Made by a program: the position numbers and the translations under genes
Source of the DNA: Mytilisepta virgata
Lineage: Eukaryota; Mollusca; Bivalvia; Mytilida; Mytilidae
Length of the DNA stretch: 64,000 nt
Assembly (NCBI GenBank): GCA_028015205.1
Contig: CM051521.1
Location: 121,962,614-122,026,613 of the forward strand
Direction of reading: 5' to 3'
The notes under the pieces: model-generated
Databases searched by the model: none
Seen by the model: the letters and a program-made list of their open reading frames with translations, nothing else
What the model was told of the DNA's origin: nothing
In this document: piece after piece, positions 44,514 through 56,700 of the stretch
How the letters are laid out: each line of letters begins with the position of its first letter
How positions within the stretch are numbered: the stretch's first letter is position 1

Positions 44514-44876
44514 AAAGGGCAATAACTCCTAAATGGGTTTTGGAATTTCCTTCAAAATTTCAGCGTAGGTAGATCTCGTCATGCTGATCAATTTTACCCA
44601 TGTCAGATTTTCGATATCTGTAACTGTTTTTGAGTTATTAGCAAAAAACAGCAATTTACCCCTATGTTCTATTTTTAGCAACAGTGGCCATGTTTTTCAT
44701 CAATATAAAATGAGGATCGTTTGTGGAGGACATGTCATAGATCATTCCTATTAAGTTTCAAACTAATCAGCCCAGCGCTTTCAGAGGAAAAGATTTTTTA
44801 ATGAAAAGTTTACGACGGACGGACGGACAAAAAGTGATGGCAAAAGCTCACCCTGGCATAGCCAGGTGAGCTAAAA
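44514..44876 (+). mobile_element. Tandem duplicate of the 3' part of the preceding element
   Basis: Starts at AGGGCAATAACTCCTAAATG directly after the previous GCTAAAA and ends CCAGGTGAGCTAAAA. It repeats about 360 bp of the neighbouring copy with minor changes. Confidence 0.7.
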
Positions 44877-45997
44877 ACTTAAATCATCGTTACTAAAATG
44901 GTGAAAAATGGTTAAAAATTATTGCCAAGTTCCTTGTTTCTGTGATCAAAGTTTGAAGTTGTTTAAAAGATTCACTAGACTGAAATTTCCTTATGCTCGC
45001 TTCTATACAGTTACCTTATTAAAGTCAGATGTTGTTCTGGAGTTATCATGGTTATGTCGCATTGTCCATAAAAAAATCAAATATGCACGAAAAATCACAA
45101 AATTTGCAATTTTCTGGTAAATTAAAAAACGTGTCGACTTCGATGTACTCAATATATCTTGTTAAAATTTGAAACATACTTTGTTAAGATAAGTATTTTT
45201 TAATGCTAATCAATGCTAAACATATAGCTTCAACTTCTATTTTGTGTTTTAATTTAATGACGTTTACCCTTGACTTAATGAAAACGTCAAGTAAAAAGCC
45301 TATCACTTGGCATGAAAGCAGTTTTTATTGATGTACCTTAAAGAGAGAAGTCACTTCTCCCTATCATTATGAAATGTGGTAAGCCTTGTAGGGACCAAAT
45401 TTTTCTGCATCCAGGTCCATCTGCAGGTAAACATATTCTAAAATTCAGCAGTTCTCCAAAAGATTTTTGCATGCATTTCCCATAAGACATTACTCTTATG
45501 CTAACCTAAGTCCTATGCTGGTGGCCATCTTGAATGAGGGATTGGTACCAAAGTAACAACACTTGGTCAGCACCTTATGGTGAACATTCAGGCCATGCGA
45601 GGAAATAAGAAATCTGCAAAGGACCTTCCACAGCTGCCCTGTGGTTTCATAGGAAAATATTTTTTTTGTAAATCAGCCTATCAGAAAACAAGAATTTCTT
45701 ATTCGATTGGGATATGAGGGATAAAGTACCTCCCATAGAAACTTTCAGTCAAGTTTAGTTTTATTTGGTCCAGCAGTTTCAGAGAAAAATTAAATCAACC
45801 AATCCATACATGTGACAAATTCAGAATGGGTATGGGTGAGATTATGCTCATTTAAGGGTGGGATTGGGGTGGTTATGGGTGAAAGTTTTGTTCACATCGA
45901 AATATCTTTCACATTTAAATTTTAATGTTCATAACTATCTTCAACAAACAAATCACTACCTCACCATGACATTATCATGTTGGAAATAGACATTTTC
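44877..45997. other. Unannotated spacer with decayed repeat
   Basis: Segments near 45590-45790 resemble the 160-bp core at 48100-48801 ('ACAAGAATTTCTTATT', 'CAGTTTCAGAG'). No gene seen. Confidence 0.4.
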
Positions 45998-47955
45998 AAA
46001 CAAGAGGCTCTCAAGAGCCTGAATCGCTCACCTGGCAAACAATGCACTATAAACTAAATTAATATATTAATGTTTGTTGTAAATTAAACTGAGTATTAAA
46101 GGTCATGTAAAATGCTGAAAATACCTTTAAAAGCCTTTAAAGAACCTCTGGAAAGAAATGGGCATGAGTTCTTCCTACGCTTGATTAAGATACAGTCATG
46201 GTCAATCTGATGATTCACAATACAAAATACAAGCTTTAATTCATCTTCAAATAATAGTATAAATCTTTTGGTCTATATGTTGTCTTCGTTTTAAAAATGT
46301 TTGAAAGAAGTTATGTAAAAATTGTGGGTTAAGGCTTTTTATTTTCTATTATGCTTGATCTTTGATCATATTGACTAAGCTGTTGGTTTTTATCCAATAA
46401 ACCATGCCTAACTCATCTGTTATTTTGTAGAGTTTCATCCAAATCCCCCTAATAGTTTCAGAGGAGAAGATGTTTGAAAATTTGTTAACAACAATGACGA
46501 CGGACACCAAGTGATAGCAATTAAAAGGTCACATATTATGAAGTTTAATCATTGTTATACAACATTCTCATCATCACCATACACTAAGGATACCATGTTT
46601 ACTTTAAAAACCAAATATTGTTGAAATCCGAGCAAGTGTAAAAAATGGCAGCCATTTTAAAAATGGCCGTCCGAAACAAACTTTCATCATCACCATTCAA
46701 CTCGGGATACCATGTTTACCTTGAAAGTAGCTTTCATCTTCATTTTCTTTCTATAATTCAGAAAAAAATAGCAAAAAACAGCATTTTGACCCCCTATGTT
46801 CTATTTTTAGTAAAAATTTTTGACCAATCAAAAATCCAAGCATTAACTTTTTGCAGGATACCCTATGGAACAATCTTACCAAGTTTCATTTGATTTTGAA
46901 TAGTAGTATCAGAGAAGAAGATTTTTGAAATAATAACATAAAAAAAGCCAAAAATGTCAAAAAAGGGCAATAACTCTAACATCAGTTGACAGATTTTCAC
47001 GAAAATCAGCACACATGTAGCACTTATCACGCTGAACACTTTCAACCTGCCAGAATTTGCCGTAACCTAATGATTTTTGAGATATTTGCGAAAAACTGTG
47101 GTTTTACCCCTATGTTCTATTTTTAGTAACAGTGGCCATGTTTTTTGACGGATCAAAAATCGAAGCATACACTTTGTGCAGGATACCCTAAGGAACAATC
47201 ATGCTAAGTTTTATCCAAATCCATTCAGTAGTTTCAGAGGAGAAGATTTTTGAAATAATAACATAAAAAAAGCCAAAAATGTCAAAAAAGGGCAATAACT
47301 CTAACATCAGTTGACAGATTTCACGAAAATCAGCACAAATGCTGAACACTTTCAACCTGACGGAATTTGCCGTAACCTAATGATTTTTGAGATACATGTA
47401 TTTGTTTGACCCCTATGTTCTATTTTTAGTAGCAGCGGCCATGTTTTTCGACAAATCAAAAATCCCCACATCAGTTCTATGCAGGGTACTCCAAGGAACA
47501 TTTATACCAAGTTTGGTTCTAATTAGTCAAGTAGTTTCAGAGGAGAAGATTTTTGAAATAATAACATAAAAAAAGCCAAAAATGTCAAAAAGGGCAATAA
47601 CTCTAACATCAGTTGACAGATTTTCACGAAAATCAGCACACAGGTAGCTCTCATCATGCTAAACAATTTCAACCTGCCAGAATTTGCCGTAACCTAATGA
47701 TTTTTGAGATATTTGCGAAAAACTGTTGTCTGACCCCTATGTTCTATTTTTAGTAACAACGGCCATGTTTTTCGACGGATCAAAAATCCCCACATCAGTT
47801 CTATGCAGGATACCCCAAAGAACATTCATACCAAGTGTGGTTCCAATTGGTCAAGTAGTTTCAGAGGAGAAGAGTTTTGAAAAATTGTTAACGACGACGA
47901 CGGACGCCAAGTGATGGCAATAGCTCACATGGCCTTCAGCCAGGTGAGCTAAAAA
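45998..47955 (+). mobile_element. Complete shared-end element with 325-bp core (copy 1)
   Basis: 5' end AAACAAGAGGCTCTCAAGAG forms the hairpin AGGCTC-TCAA-GAGCCT, followed by GCTCACCTGG; the 3' end is GCCAGGTGAGCTAAAA. The core has three units of about 325 bp (GCCAAAAATGTC at 46947, 47272 and 47575; the last interval is 303, so one unit has a deletion). The first 900 bp match copy 2 at 61629 closely. Non-coding. Confidence 0.8.
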
Positions 47956-48099
47956 TTCAAATCTTTTACTATTACTTCTATATAGGAAAATTGTCTTTAA
48001 AAAAACAACAAATGATAAAATATACCAATTTTATAACAATTTTGCATAACATAAAATATTTATTCACTATTTTTTAAAATTTTGACTTAAATAAGGGAG

Positions 48100-48801
48100 A
48101 TAACAAAACATTGTTCATGAAAATAATCAGAAACAAGAATTGCCCATGGTGGCCATGTTTGTTCCTGATCTTGTCAAAATAAGGAAACTTTGTAAAAAAA
48201 ACCTTCCACAGATGCTTCCCGTCAAATTTTGTTCCATTTGGCCAATCGCTTTCAGATAACATTTCTTTATATCAGCCAATCAGAAACAAGAATTGCCCAT
48301 AGCAGCCATGCTTGATGTCCAATCAGAATGAAAAGAATTAATTTCCTAAAAGTCTTTCCATAGATGCTTCCTGTCAAGTTTGCCTGACAGTTTTGCTCAA
48401 GCAGTTCCATAGAAATTTTTTTTCTTCTCAATCAACTAATGAGAAACAAGAATCGCATATGACGGCCATATTTGTTGCTCTATTGGGACAAAATGAGGAA
48501 ACTTTGTAAAGAACCTCCCATATATGCTTCCTGTCAAGTTTTGTTCCATTTGGCCAAACAGTTTCAGACAGATTTTTGAAAACTCAGGCAATCAGAAACA
48601 ACAAATGCCCATGCCTACCATGTTTGTTGTCCTATCAGGACAAAATGAGCAAACATTATAAAGGACCTTACATAGATGCTTCTTGCTAAGTTTAATTCCA
48701 TTCAGCCCAGTGATTTCAGAGGAGAAGATTAAAATGTGAAAAGTTAATGGATGGATGCTAAATTATTTTAGCTCACATGGTCTTTGGCCAGGTGAGCTAA
48801 A
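48100..48801 (+). mobile_element. Shared-end element with about 155-bp core, 5' end not found
   Basis: Units beginning CAGAAACAAGAATTGCCCAT (about 48129, 48290, 48440, 48594) with 'CCTGTCAAGTTT' and 'GGCCAAACAGTTTCAG'-type blocks. The 3' end is AGCTCACATGGTCTTTGGCCAGGTGAGCT followed by AAAA, the family end hairpin. Related cores in reverse orientation are at 39440-40037 and 4430-5030. Confidence 0.7.
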
Positions 48802-50070
48802 AATGGAGAAGTTATGATGAACCAAAATATGTGAATGAAATATCAATAGCTGGGTCACATTCACATCGACAGATACATATATTTCAGAACTATTGGCTCA
48901 GGATGTAAGCTAATATCAATGTTTGTTCTCGCTACTATCCTATATAATGTTTCAGCTAATTATCTATTTAATTTTGAAATGAAAATTCTCCTAGAAGAGG
49001 AGTTTTCATTTTTTGTTCATTTGGCCTGAAATCTAGAATTGCCCATTTCTAGCTAAGAAGATATACAGGACTTTATAACATGCACTTTACAATAAGTTTC
49101 AGGTCAATTGTCAGAGTGGTGGCACCCAAGAAGAATTTTTAAATTTCAAACAATCAAACTAGAATTTCCTGTGGCAGCTGTACAGCTTACCCCACTGGGA
49201 CATAATATGCAAGCTTTATATCAACCCTTCCAGTGATGCATTATATTAGTTTTCCATTGACTGACCAAGAACATTTAAAAAAGAAGATTAGAATTTGTCA
49301 AAGTCAAAACCACATTTCCCCATAATGGCATATATGTTATCATGGAATTAGCAAACCTTTTATTACAATCTCCTTCAGATTTTTCTGACTGAGCAGTTTT
49401 ACAACAGAAATGTTTTCTGCAGTACTGGAACTTATTGTTCAAAATTGAATAATGGAGATGAGCTAGAACTAGAAGGACCTATTTAATGCATAAATTGTAT
49501 AATAAAATGAAATACAAAAGTAAACAAAACAATCTTTGAAAGACACCAGTAAAAAAAATATATATATATAAAATCTGAAGGAACAATCTAATCCCATTTC
49601 TTCAAAAACTAAAACAATGTACTATTACACCTTCAAAATATTAATAAAATCTACATATAATGAGTCTTACAATATATCTTACACTCTTACTTTTACAAAA
49701 TGGAAATCATATTACGGGGATTAATTCTTTGACTGTATACTCTCTTTTCATGTTATATATAAAATTTGATTATAAACAAAGAAGCAATCAATATTTATAT
49801 TTTTCAAGATAATATATATGCCTCTCCTTGCCCTGAACTTTACCTGGTATATACATACTATGTATATGCATACTATATTATGTGTCTTACAAGTTGAATG
49901 AAATTTCAAATAATTGGAGAGAATTAACTATGCATCCATTGAATGTTGCCAAATTCTGACAAAATAAAGTAATTGTTTACAGGTCATTCCAATATTATTT
50001 TTTTTCAACATCTTGTCTGCAAACTGTAAAATCTGTTTAATATGATTGTCCTCATCATAACAATTTATTA
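48802..50070. other. Unannotated AT-rich DNA downstream of the TRAF-like gene
   Basis: Contains an (AT)n patch near 49558. No gene or clear repeat boundaries. Confidence 0.4.
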
Positions 50071-50541
50071 TTAAAAAATAAAGATTTGACATTTTTATAC
50101 AATGTTTTCTATAATTAAATGAAAAGAAGGATCAGAAAATGGATACCTTCCATGAAATACACAATGTTTATTTATCAAACATACACAATCTAGCCTTAAT
50201 TCTCTTTCACACTATAATAGATTGGTTTCTAGTCATGTACAAGTCAACTCTTACTAGAAACTGAATTATTTCAAGATTATTTCTTTCGTTACATTTAAAA
50301 CTACCCTTGAATATGATGAATTCGTTTCCAGATCATGCAATATATTCAGTCAAGTCAAATTTCACACAAATTAAAACTTTTTTTCATGTATTTTCCTCAT
50401 TCACTAGATCCAACTGTCATGCCAATCATGCAATAAACTCATTTAAGTCAAATTTCACACATTTAAACTGGTTTCCAGATCATGTATTCTCCTCATTCAT
50501 CCTTTCATTGGATCCAACTGTCATACCAATCATGCAATAGA
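50071..50541 (-). other. Probable 3' UTR of the TRAF-like gene
   Basis: Follows the TAG at 50542-50544. AATAAA on the minus strand lies at 50167-50172 and another near 50070. The proximal part is made of about 100-bp tandem units (see 50333-50555). Confidence 0.5.
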
Positions 50542-50555
50542 CTAATTCAAGTCCA
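50333..50555. repeat. About 100-bp tandem repeat overlapping the TRAF-like stop codon
   Basis: AATCATGCAATA...AAGTC and GATCCAACTGTCAT recur at about 50333, 50430 and 50530, in two and a half diverged copies. The last codons and stop of the TRAF-like gene lie in the outermost copy. Confidence 0.65.
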
Positions 50556-50718
50556 GGGTATTATCCTTGACTAATTTTTCTACAAGATCTGTAAGCTGAG
50601 TGACTTTACTGGTTAACTCAGTTATCTTCCTGTCTTGTACAGAGTTGTACTGGTCTAATAGCAAGATATGTTCATCAGCACCAGTTTTGTAATGATCCAT
50701 CATTGAGCAACGTTTTCC
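50542..50718 (-). CDS. TRAF-like last exon (end of zinc finger, coiled coil, stop)
   Basis: 58 codons plus TAG, minus-strand acceptor TCTTTCAG. It begins GKRCSMMDHYKTGADEHILLL, completing the finger from the previous exon, then a heptad-like helix. Its end falls in a tandem repeat, which may explain why the frame stops here without a MATH domain. Confidence 0.88.
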   Translation of the reverse strand, partial: GKRCSMMDHYKTGADEHILLLDQYNSVQDRKITELTSKVTQLTDLVEKLVKDNTLDLN

Positions 50719-53700
50719 CTGAAAGATAAAAACAGACAAATTATCTCCCTTGTATTAATCCTATTTTTCAGGCATATACAATTACCAATAACTACTTGAC
50801 CATTTTTTTTTCAGCAAATACCATAAAAAACTGGTAAAATATGGATTTCATTGTTTTTACAATGAAAAATCAAATTCAGGGTCATTGGGAGGCTGAAATA
50901 TAACTGAGCATTGTGTGGCAAATGTCAAAACAATTTTCCAGAGTAACATCCTCCTCTATTTCATATTAAACTTTAAATCTGTTAAATATGAAAATTTGAG
51001 AGTAATATCATCCTTTAGTAGTGAACAAGAAAAAAAATTAGTATATTTATGGGTCAATGATTTCTAGTAAAAGATGAAATATGAAATGATGGTACCTGGA
51101 AAATACAGCCATATGAAGCATATCGACAAGGAATGATTGTCTGCGGACAGTTTCCGGTGGTGACATCTATGTGAGCGGATATATCCTTACGCCTTATTCC
51201 AGTCTGACCACAAACTGTACACTGGACAGGAAAATTGGCACAAATCAAAACCTGATGTTTCTATAAAAATAAGCCTGATTTTAACATTTTATAGCAATAA
51301 ATACGTTACCACTATAAATTCTGAGATAGTCCCTAAGCGACTTAACCAGCAGGAAAGAAAACAAAAAACTCTTGAGATGACCCCCTGCCAGCCTCGAACC
51401 AACTTCCCTTATAATCATCCATTCAATTTCCTGCTGCGACGGAAACCGCACGTGTTTTTTGGTTGAGAAGAAATTGACACAGAGAAAACGATTTTTTTTT
51501 GTTACTAAGTATATTTTATATAGAGTATTAATAGACAACAGGTAATAATGGACAATTTAAATAATATTTCTAGTCCATTTTATCCCGTTTCTGGAAATGG
51601 TGATACTTTCTGGGACGGTACATTACGTAATCCCTTTGAAGTGGTCCCCGTCTCCAGTGTTCCTCCAGACAACTTGTTCACTCAAATGTCACCTGAGAAC
51701 TCCCCTGTAGTTGCAGGTCCGAGTAACACGTCTAGGGTGGACCTTGTCCAAGCTAGACAGGAGGTCCCTGTTTCGGGTTCCACCACTGTCACTAACAGTT
51801 CTTCAGGGGTTACACATACATATACCAGACCTGTTGATACAGTTGTCTCTACAGTTTTTCCTCCCTCGTTTTTAACTGGAGTTAATGCTGTCTCGAGACC
51901 CGTTCAGGCCCCTGCCGCCTCGTTTGGTCAGTTTCCTACCACTTGGTCTCGTCCTCAGTGGCCGTTTCCAACTCCACCCTTTGGAAACTTTGACCCTTCT
52001 TATTTTTGGGGTTTTTCTGGTTTTCCTCCTAGAGTTAGGACGGATACCCCTGTGACAGTCCCTCAGTCACAACCGGTCTCTCAACCTTCAGTTGTTTCTG
52101 AGGTGAAGGATATGTTAGGTTTATTTAAGGAGGCTATTAGTAAGGACCTCGGTTCTTTTTTTTACCAGAGTTGAGGCTCTTGAAAAGGCTTATCAAGAGT
52201 CCTCCAAGTCTCACCCTCCTTCTCTTTCAAGTACTCCTGTTTGTGCTGTTGTTCAAGAGTCTCATGCTGTTCAGGATGATGAGGACTCAGTGTCTGTTGC
52301 ACCTGACAGTGCAGAAGGTTCTTTTTTGGTGGAGGAGGAACCCCCTGAAAGCAGACCAGCTGCCTTGGTCAGCCAATCTGCAGTACGGGAGGGTTCTGAG
52401 TCTGAATCGGAGCCCGATCATGAGGATGTTGTTGTGTCTAAAGATCAACTCAAGGCTAAAGTCTACTCGCTACTGAGGGACAAGGCTAAGGTTTCCTTAT
52501 CGTCTCCTCCCAGGGTTAAGAAATCCCTGTCAACTTTTGAGGCATCTTGTGGTTTTTCACAAGAATCTTCTACGTCATACAAGTCTTTTCCAGAGTCTAA
52601 GCATGTTACCTCTGCTCTTCAGGTCATTAAGGAAGGTTTGTCTTCTCCTTCAAGTCGGTCTTCTTCTGGGAAATTCCAAGCTTTTGGTGCTAATTCTTTC
52701 CCAGGTAGGTTTAGGAGCAAGGATTATGAAATCCACCAATCCTCGATTGGTAAAACTGCTCCTACTTGTGACAAGACTTTAGCCGCTACCATAGGCTCCA
52801 AGAGCACTGATGGTCTTAGGCTTTCTCAGTCAGTTTGGCATAAATCTGAAAACTTACTTAGGAGTACGTCTCATGTCCTTGGCAATGCCAAACATTTTCT
52901 GTCAGTGGCTGGTACCCTTCTCCAGAATAAGGAGGGTGAAGAGTTCTCTGAACTTAAATCCTTTCTTCTTCAAGTTGATCAAGCACTTGTGTCTCTCAAC
53001 TTCTTTTGATGGGTACTCTTTGTAATTTCACCCTTTCTAAAAGGAGTGAAATTTTGGAGAAATCAACAATTCCATCCTCCTTACAGGATTCTCTTTTGTT
53101 TTCTCCTTTGACTGAAAAAATTTTTGGACTCTCAGTTAAAGAGGTTCAGGAGGAACTTCAGAAGCTACCTCAACCTGTCAAGGTTAATGTACAGCTCTCT
53201 CAGGGCAAGCGTTCTGTAGTTTCTACTCCTGTTTCTTCCTCTTCTGCTCCTTCATACTCAGCTCCCAAAATAGGAAAGTTGCCGAGTCAACTGACTCTTC
53301 TGCTTCTAGGCCTCCTAAATTTTCTCACAAGAAAAAAGGTGGCAAGAAGCAAGGAAAACGAGTTTAGCAATCTGCCCCCTCGTTCGTTACTGACAACCCC
53401 CTTGCAAGAGCACTGATGGTCTTAGGCTTTCTCAGTCAGTGGCACATCCACAGATTCCTGTAGGGGGGAGGCTTACCCACTTTTTGAGTCAGTGGGAAGA
53501 AATAACCCAGGATTCTTGGGTTTTGTCAGTAATTCGGGGGGGTCTTCATCTCAAGTTTCTGAACAATCCTCCTCTGTCGGTGGATCCACTGTTTTTGTCC
53601 CACACTTCCAACCCAGAGAAGGTTCTGTTGATGTCAGAAGAGGTTCAGGCCTTGCTACGCAAGGAAGCTATAGAGATTGTTCACAATCCTTCAGCCATTC

Positions 53701-56700
53701 CAGGTTTCTATTCTCGCCTTTTCTTAGTACCGAAGAAAACAGGTGGAATGCGCCCAGTTTTCGATCTCTCGATCTTGAATACTTATCTTATTATCCCTCA
53801 TTTCAAGATGGAAACCAATCGTTCCATCAGGGGTTGTATTCGCCCTGGTATGTGGACTACCAGCTTAGACCTTACGGATGCATATTTCCATGTTCACATA
53901 GCTCCTCAGTTCAGGAAGTACCTTCGCTTTGTATGAGGCGGGACAGTATATCAGTTTCGAGCGCTCCCATTCGGCATCTCTGTTGCGCCTCTAACATTCA
54001 CCAGAATTTTTCAAACAGTAGTTGCCCATCTTCATACGTTGTTGATCCAGATTCACTCCTATCTGGACGATTCTCTGATCATGAATTTTTGTCATCTAGA
54101 TCTGGTTTCTCAAACCAGGGTGGTCATCCAGTTGTATCAGAGGTTAGGTTTTCTAGTGTCATGGAAGAAATCCTTCTCTAGATTTTCAGTTTCTAGGGGA
54201 ACATTACAGAACAGATCTGGGACTTGTTTCTCCACCGGAGGAAAAGTTTCTTTCTCTAGTCCAGAGAATTGCTCTTATTCAAAATTCCCAGTCTGTGACA
54301 GCAAGGCAATTTTCTCAACTTCTGGGTTTTCTAAATTCTCTGGCAGATGTGGTTCCCTTGGGTCGTCTGTTTATACGTCCTCTTCAGTTTCATCTTCTCC
54401 AGCACTGGTGTCCTGCCTCTCAGGATTGGGAAGCTCCAGTTCCTATTCTCCCAACTTTAATTCCTCACCTTCAATGGTGGTGTCAGCGGGAGAATGTTCT
54501 GAAGGGAGTGTCTCTGTCAGTTCCAGTTCCTTCCCTCACTCTCTACACAGATGCAAGCCAACTAGGTTGGGGAGCTTATCTGGAAGGCAAGTCTATTTCG
54601 GGTCTGTGGTCTCCTACTCAACAGCAGGAACACATCAACCTCTTAGAGTTGAGAGCAGTTCTCTTGGCTGTATCTCATTTTCTGGACCTTATTCGCCTAA
54701 AGACTCTGGTGGTAGCCACAGACAACACTACAGTAGTGGCTTACCTCCAGAATCAGGGAGGAACTCACAGTCACAGTCTGTTCTTACTTTGCAAGGAAGT
54801 TCTTCTTCTATGTTTTGAGAACCAGATTCAGTTAGTAGTACGTCACATTCCAGGTCACCTCAATGTGCTAGCAGACGGACTAAGCCGTTCACTAGCACCA
54901 GTGAACACGGAGTGGGAATTACTACAAGTGATTTTTGAGGCCATCACTCTCCATTGGGGTCGTCCTCTTTTAGATCTGTTTGCCACAGCTCTGAATCACA
55001 AACTGGACACTTTCGTTTCTCCAGTTCCAGACCCTCTGGCATACGCAGTCGATGCTATGTCTCTATCTTGGGAGGGAATGTTCGCCTACGCTTTCCCTCC
55101 ATTCAGATTCCTGTCTCAAGTTCTTCAGAAGATTCATCAGGAATCATGCAAGATCATTCTTATTGCACCAGCTTGGCCCAGACAAGCCTGGTTCTCAGAT
55201 CTTCTGCTTCTGTCGTGTGCCAATCCCCTTCTTCTTCCTCTCAGAACAGACCTCCTGTCTCAGTTCAAAGGAAGAGTTTTGCATCCTCATCCGGAGAATC
55301 TTCATCTGCACGCTTGGCTACTCTCCGGGAAGGTCTCAGACAGAAAGGATTTTCTGCTGGGGCTTCCAGACACATCTCTAAGGCTGTCAGACAGTCTACA
55401 GAGAAAGTATACGATGCAAAATGGGGAATCTTCTGTCATTGGTGTGCTGAAAGGGAAATTGATCCAATCAAAATCTCTGTTCAGCAACTAGCTGATTTTC
55501 TAGTTTTTCTCTTTGAAGTTAAGGAATTGTCTCCTTCTACTATCAAAGGATATAAATCAGCTATTTCTCGCACTATTTATATTTCGGGTGGCCCAGACTT
55601 AAGTAATAATGAACACTTGTCTTTGCTCACTCGGAATTTTGACATTGAAAGGCCTAAACAGAAGAGATTAGTTCCCCAATGGGATTTGAGTCTGGTCCTA
55701 TCAGCTCTCAAAATTTCACCCTTTGAACCAATCTCCGAAGCAGATCTCAAATTTGTTTCTTACAAATGCTGTTTTTTATTAGCTTTAGCTTCAGGCAGGA
55801 GAAGGAGCGAGATTCATGCCTTATCTGTGTCGGAATCTTGTCTTCGTTTTTCCAGAGATGAATCCTCTGTTACCTTGTTAACAGATCCATCCTTTCTCGG
55901 AAGAAATCAAATTCCTGATAAAGGTGCAGTTCCTATTGTTATACCTGCATTACCTTCAGATTCTCCTGACTTGATGCTTTGTCCTGTCAGAACACTAAAA
56001 GTGTACCTGAATAGGACCAAACAGCTTAGATCTGCCTCTTCTTCCAGACTTTTTCTTCCTTTGAAGAAAGGGGTGTCTGATTTATCTGCTAAGTCCATCT
56101 CCAGATGGATTTGTGATACTATTTTTATAAAGCTTCAGGTGACGAAACCTTATCTCGTCATTCGGTTAAGGCTCATGAGGTAAGAGCCATTGCCTCTTCG
56201 TGGGCTCTTTTTAATTCCGCTTCTATTTCTGAAGTCTTGATGGCAGGTTATTGGAGGTGTCAAAACTCTTTTACTGATCATTACCTGCGTTCCTTGGCTT
56301 CTTTTGCTGATAATCTTTTCTCATTGGGACCTATTGTAGCTGCTCAAAGGATTAATGTCCCCCCTGCAACTTCTTCTTCAGGGGATTCAGCTATGTGTTA
56401 GATTCTGTAATTCTCAGAATTTATAGTGGTAATGTATTTATTGTTATAAAATTGTAAATTTTTGAAGTAAAATTAATTTTTATTAAATAAATACTTACCA
56501 CTATAAATTATAGGCCCCGCCCATTCTTTTTCCTCCCCTTCATCCCCTGTTTTGTGGGAGTTTTTATTGTTTTGAGGAAATTGAATGGATGATTATAAGG
56601 GAAGTTGGTTCGAGGCTGGCAGGGGGTCATCTCAAGAGTTTTTTGTTTTCTTTCCTGCTGGTTAAGTCGCTTAGGGACTATCTCAGAATTTATAGTGGTA

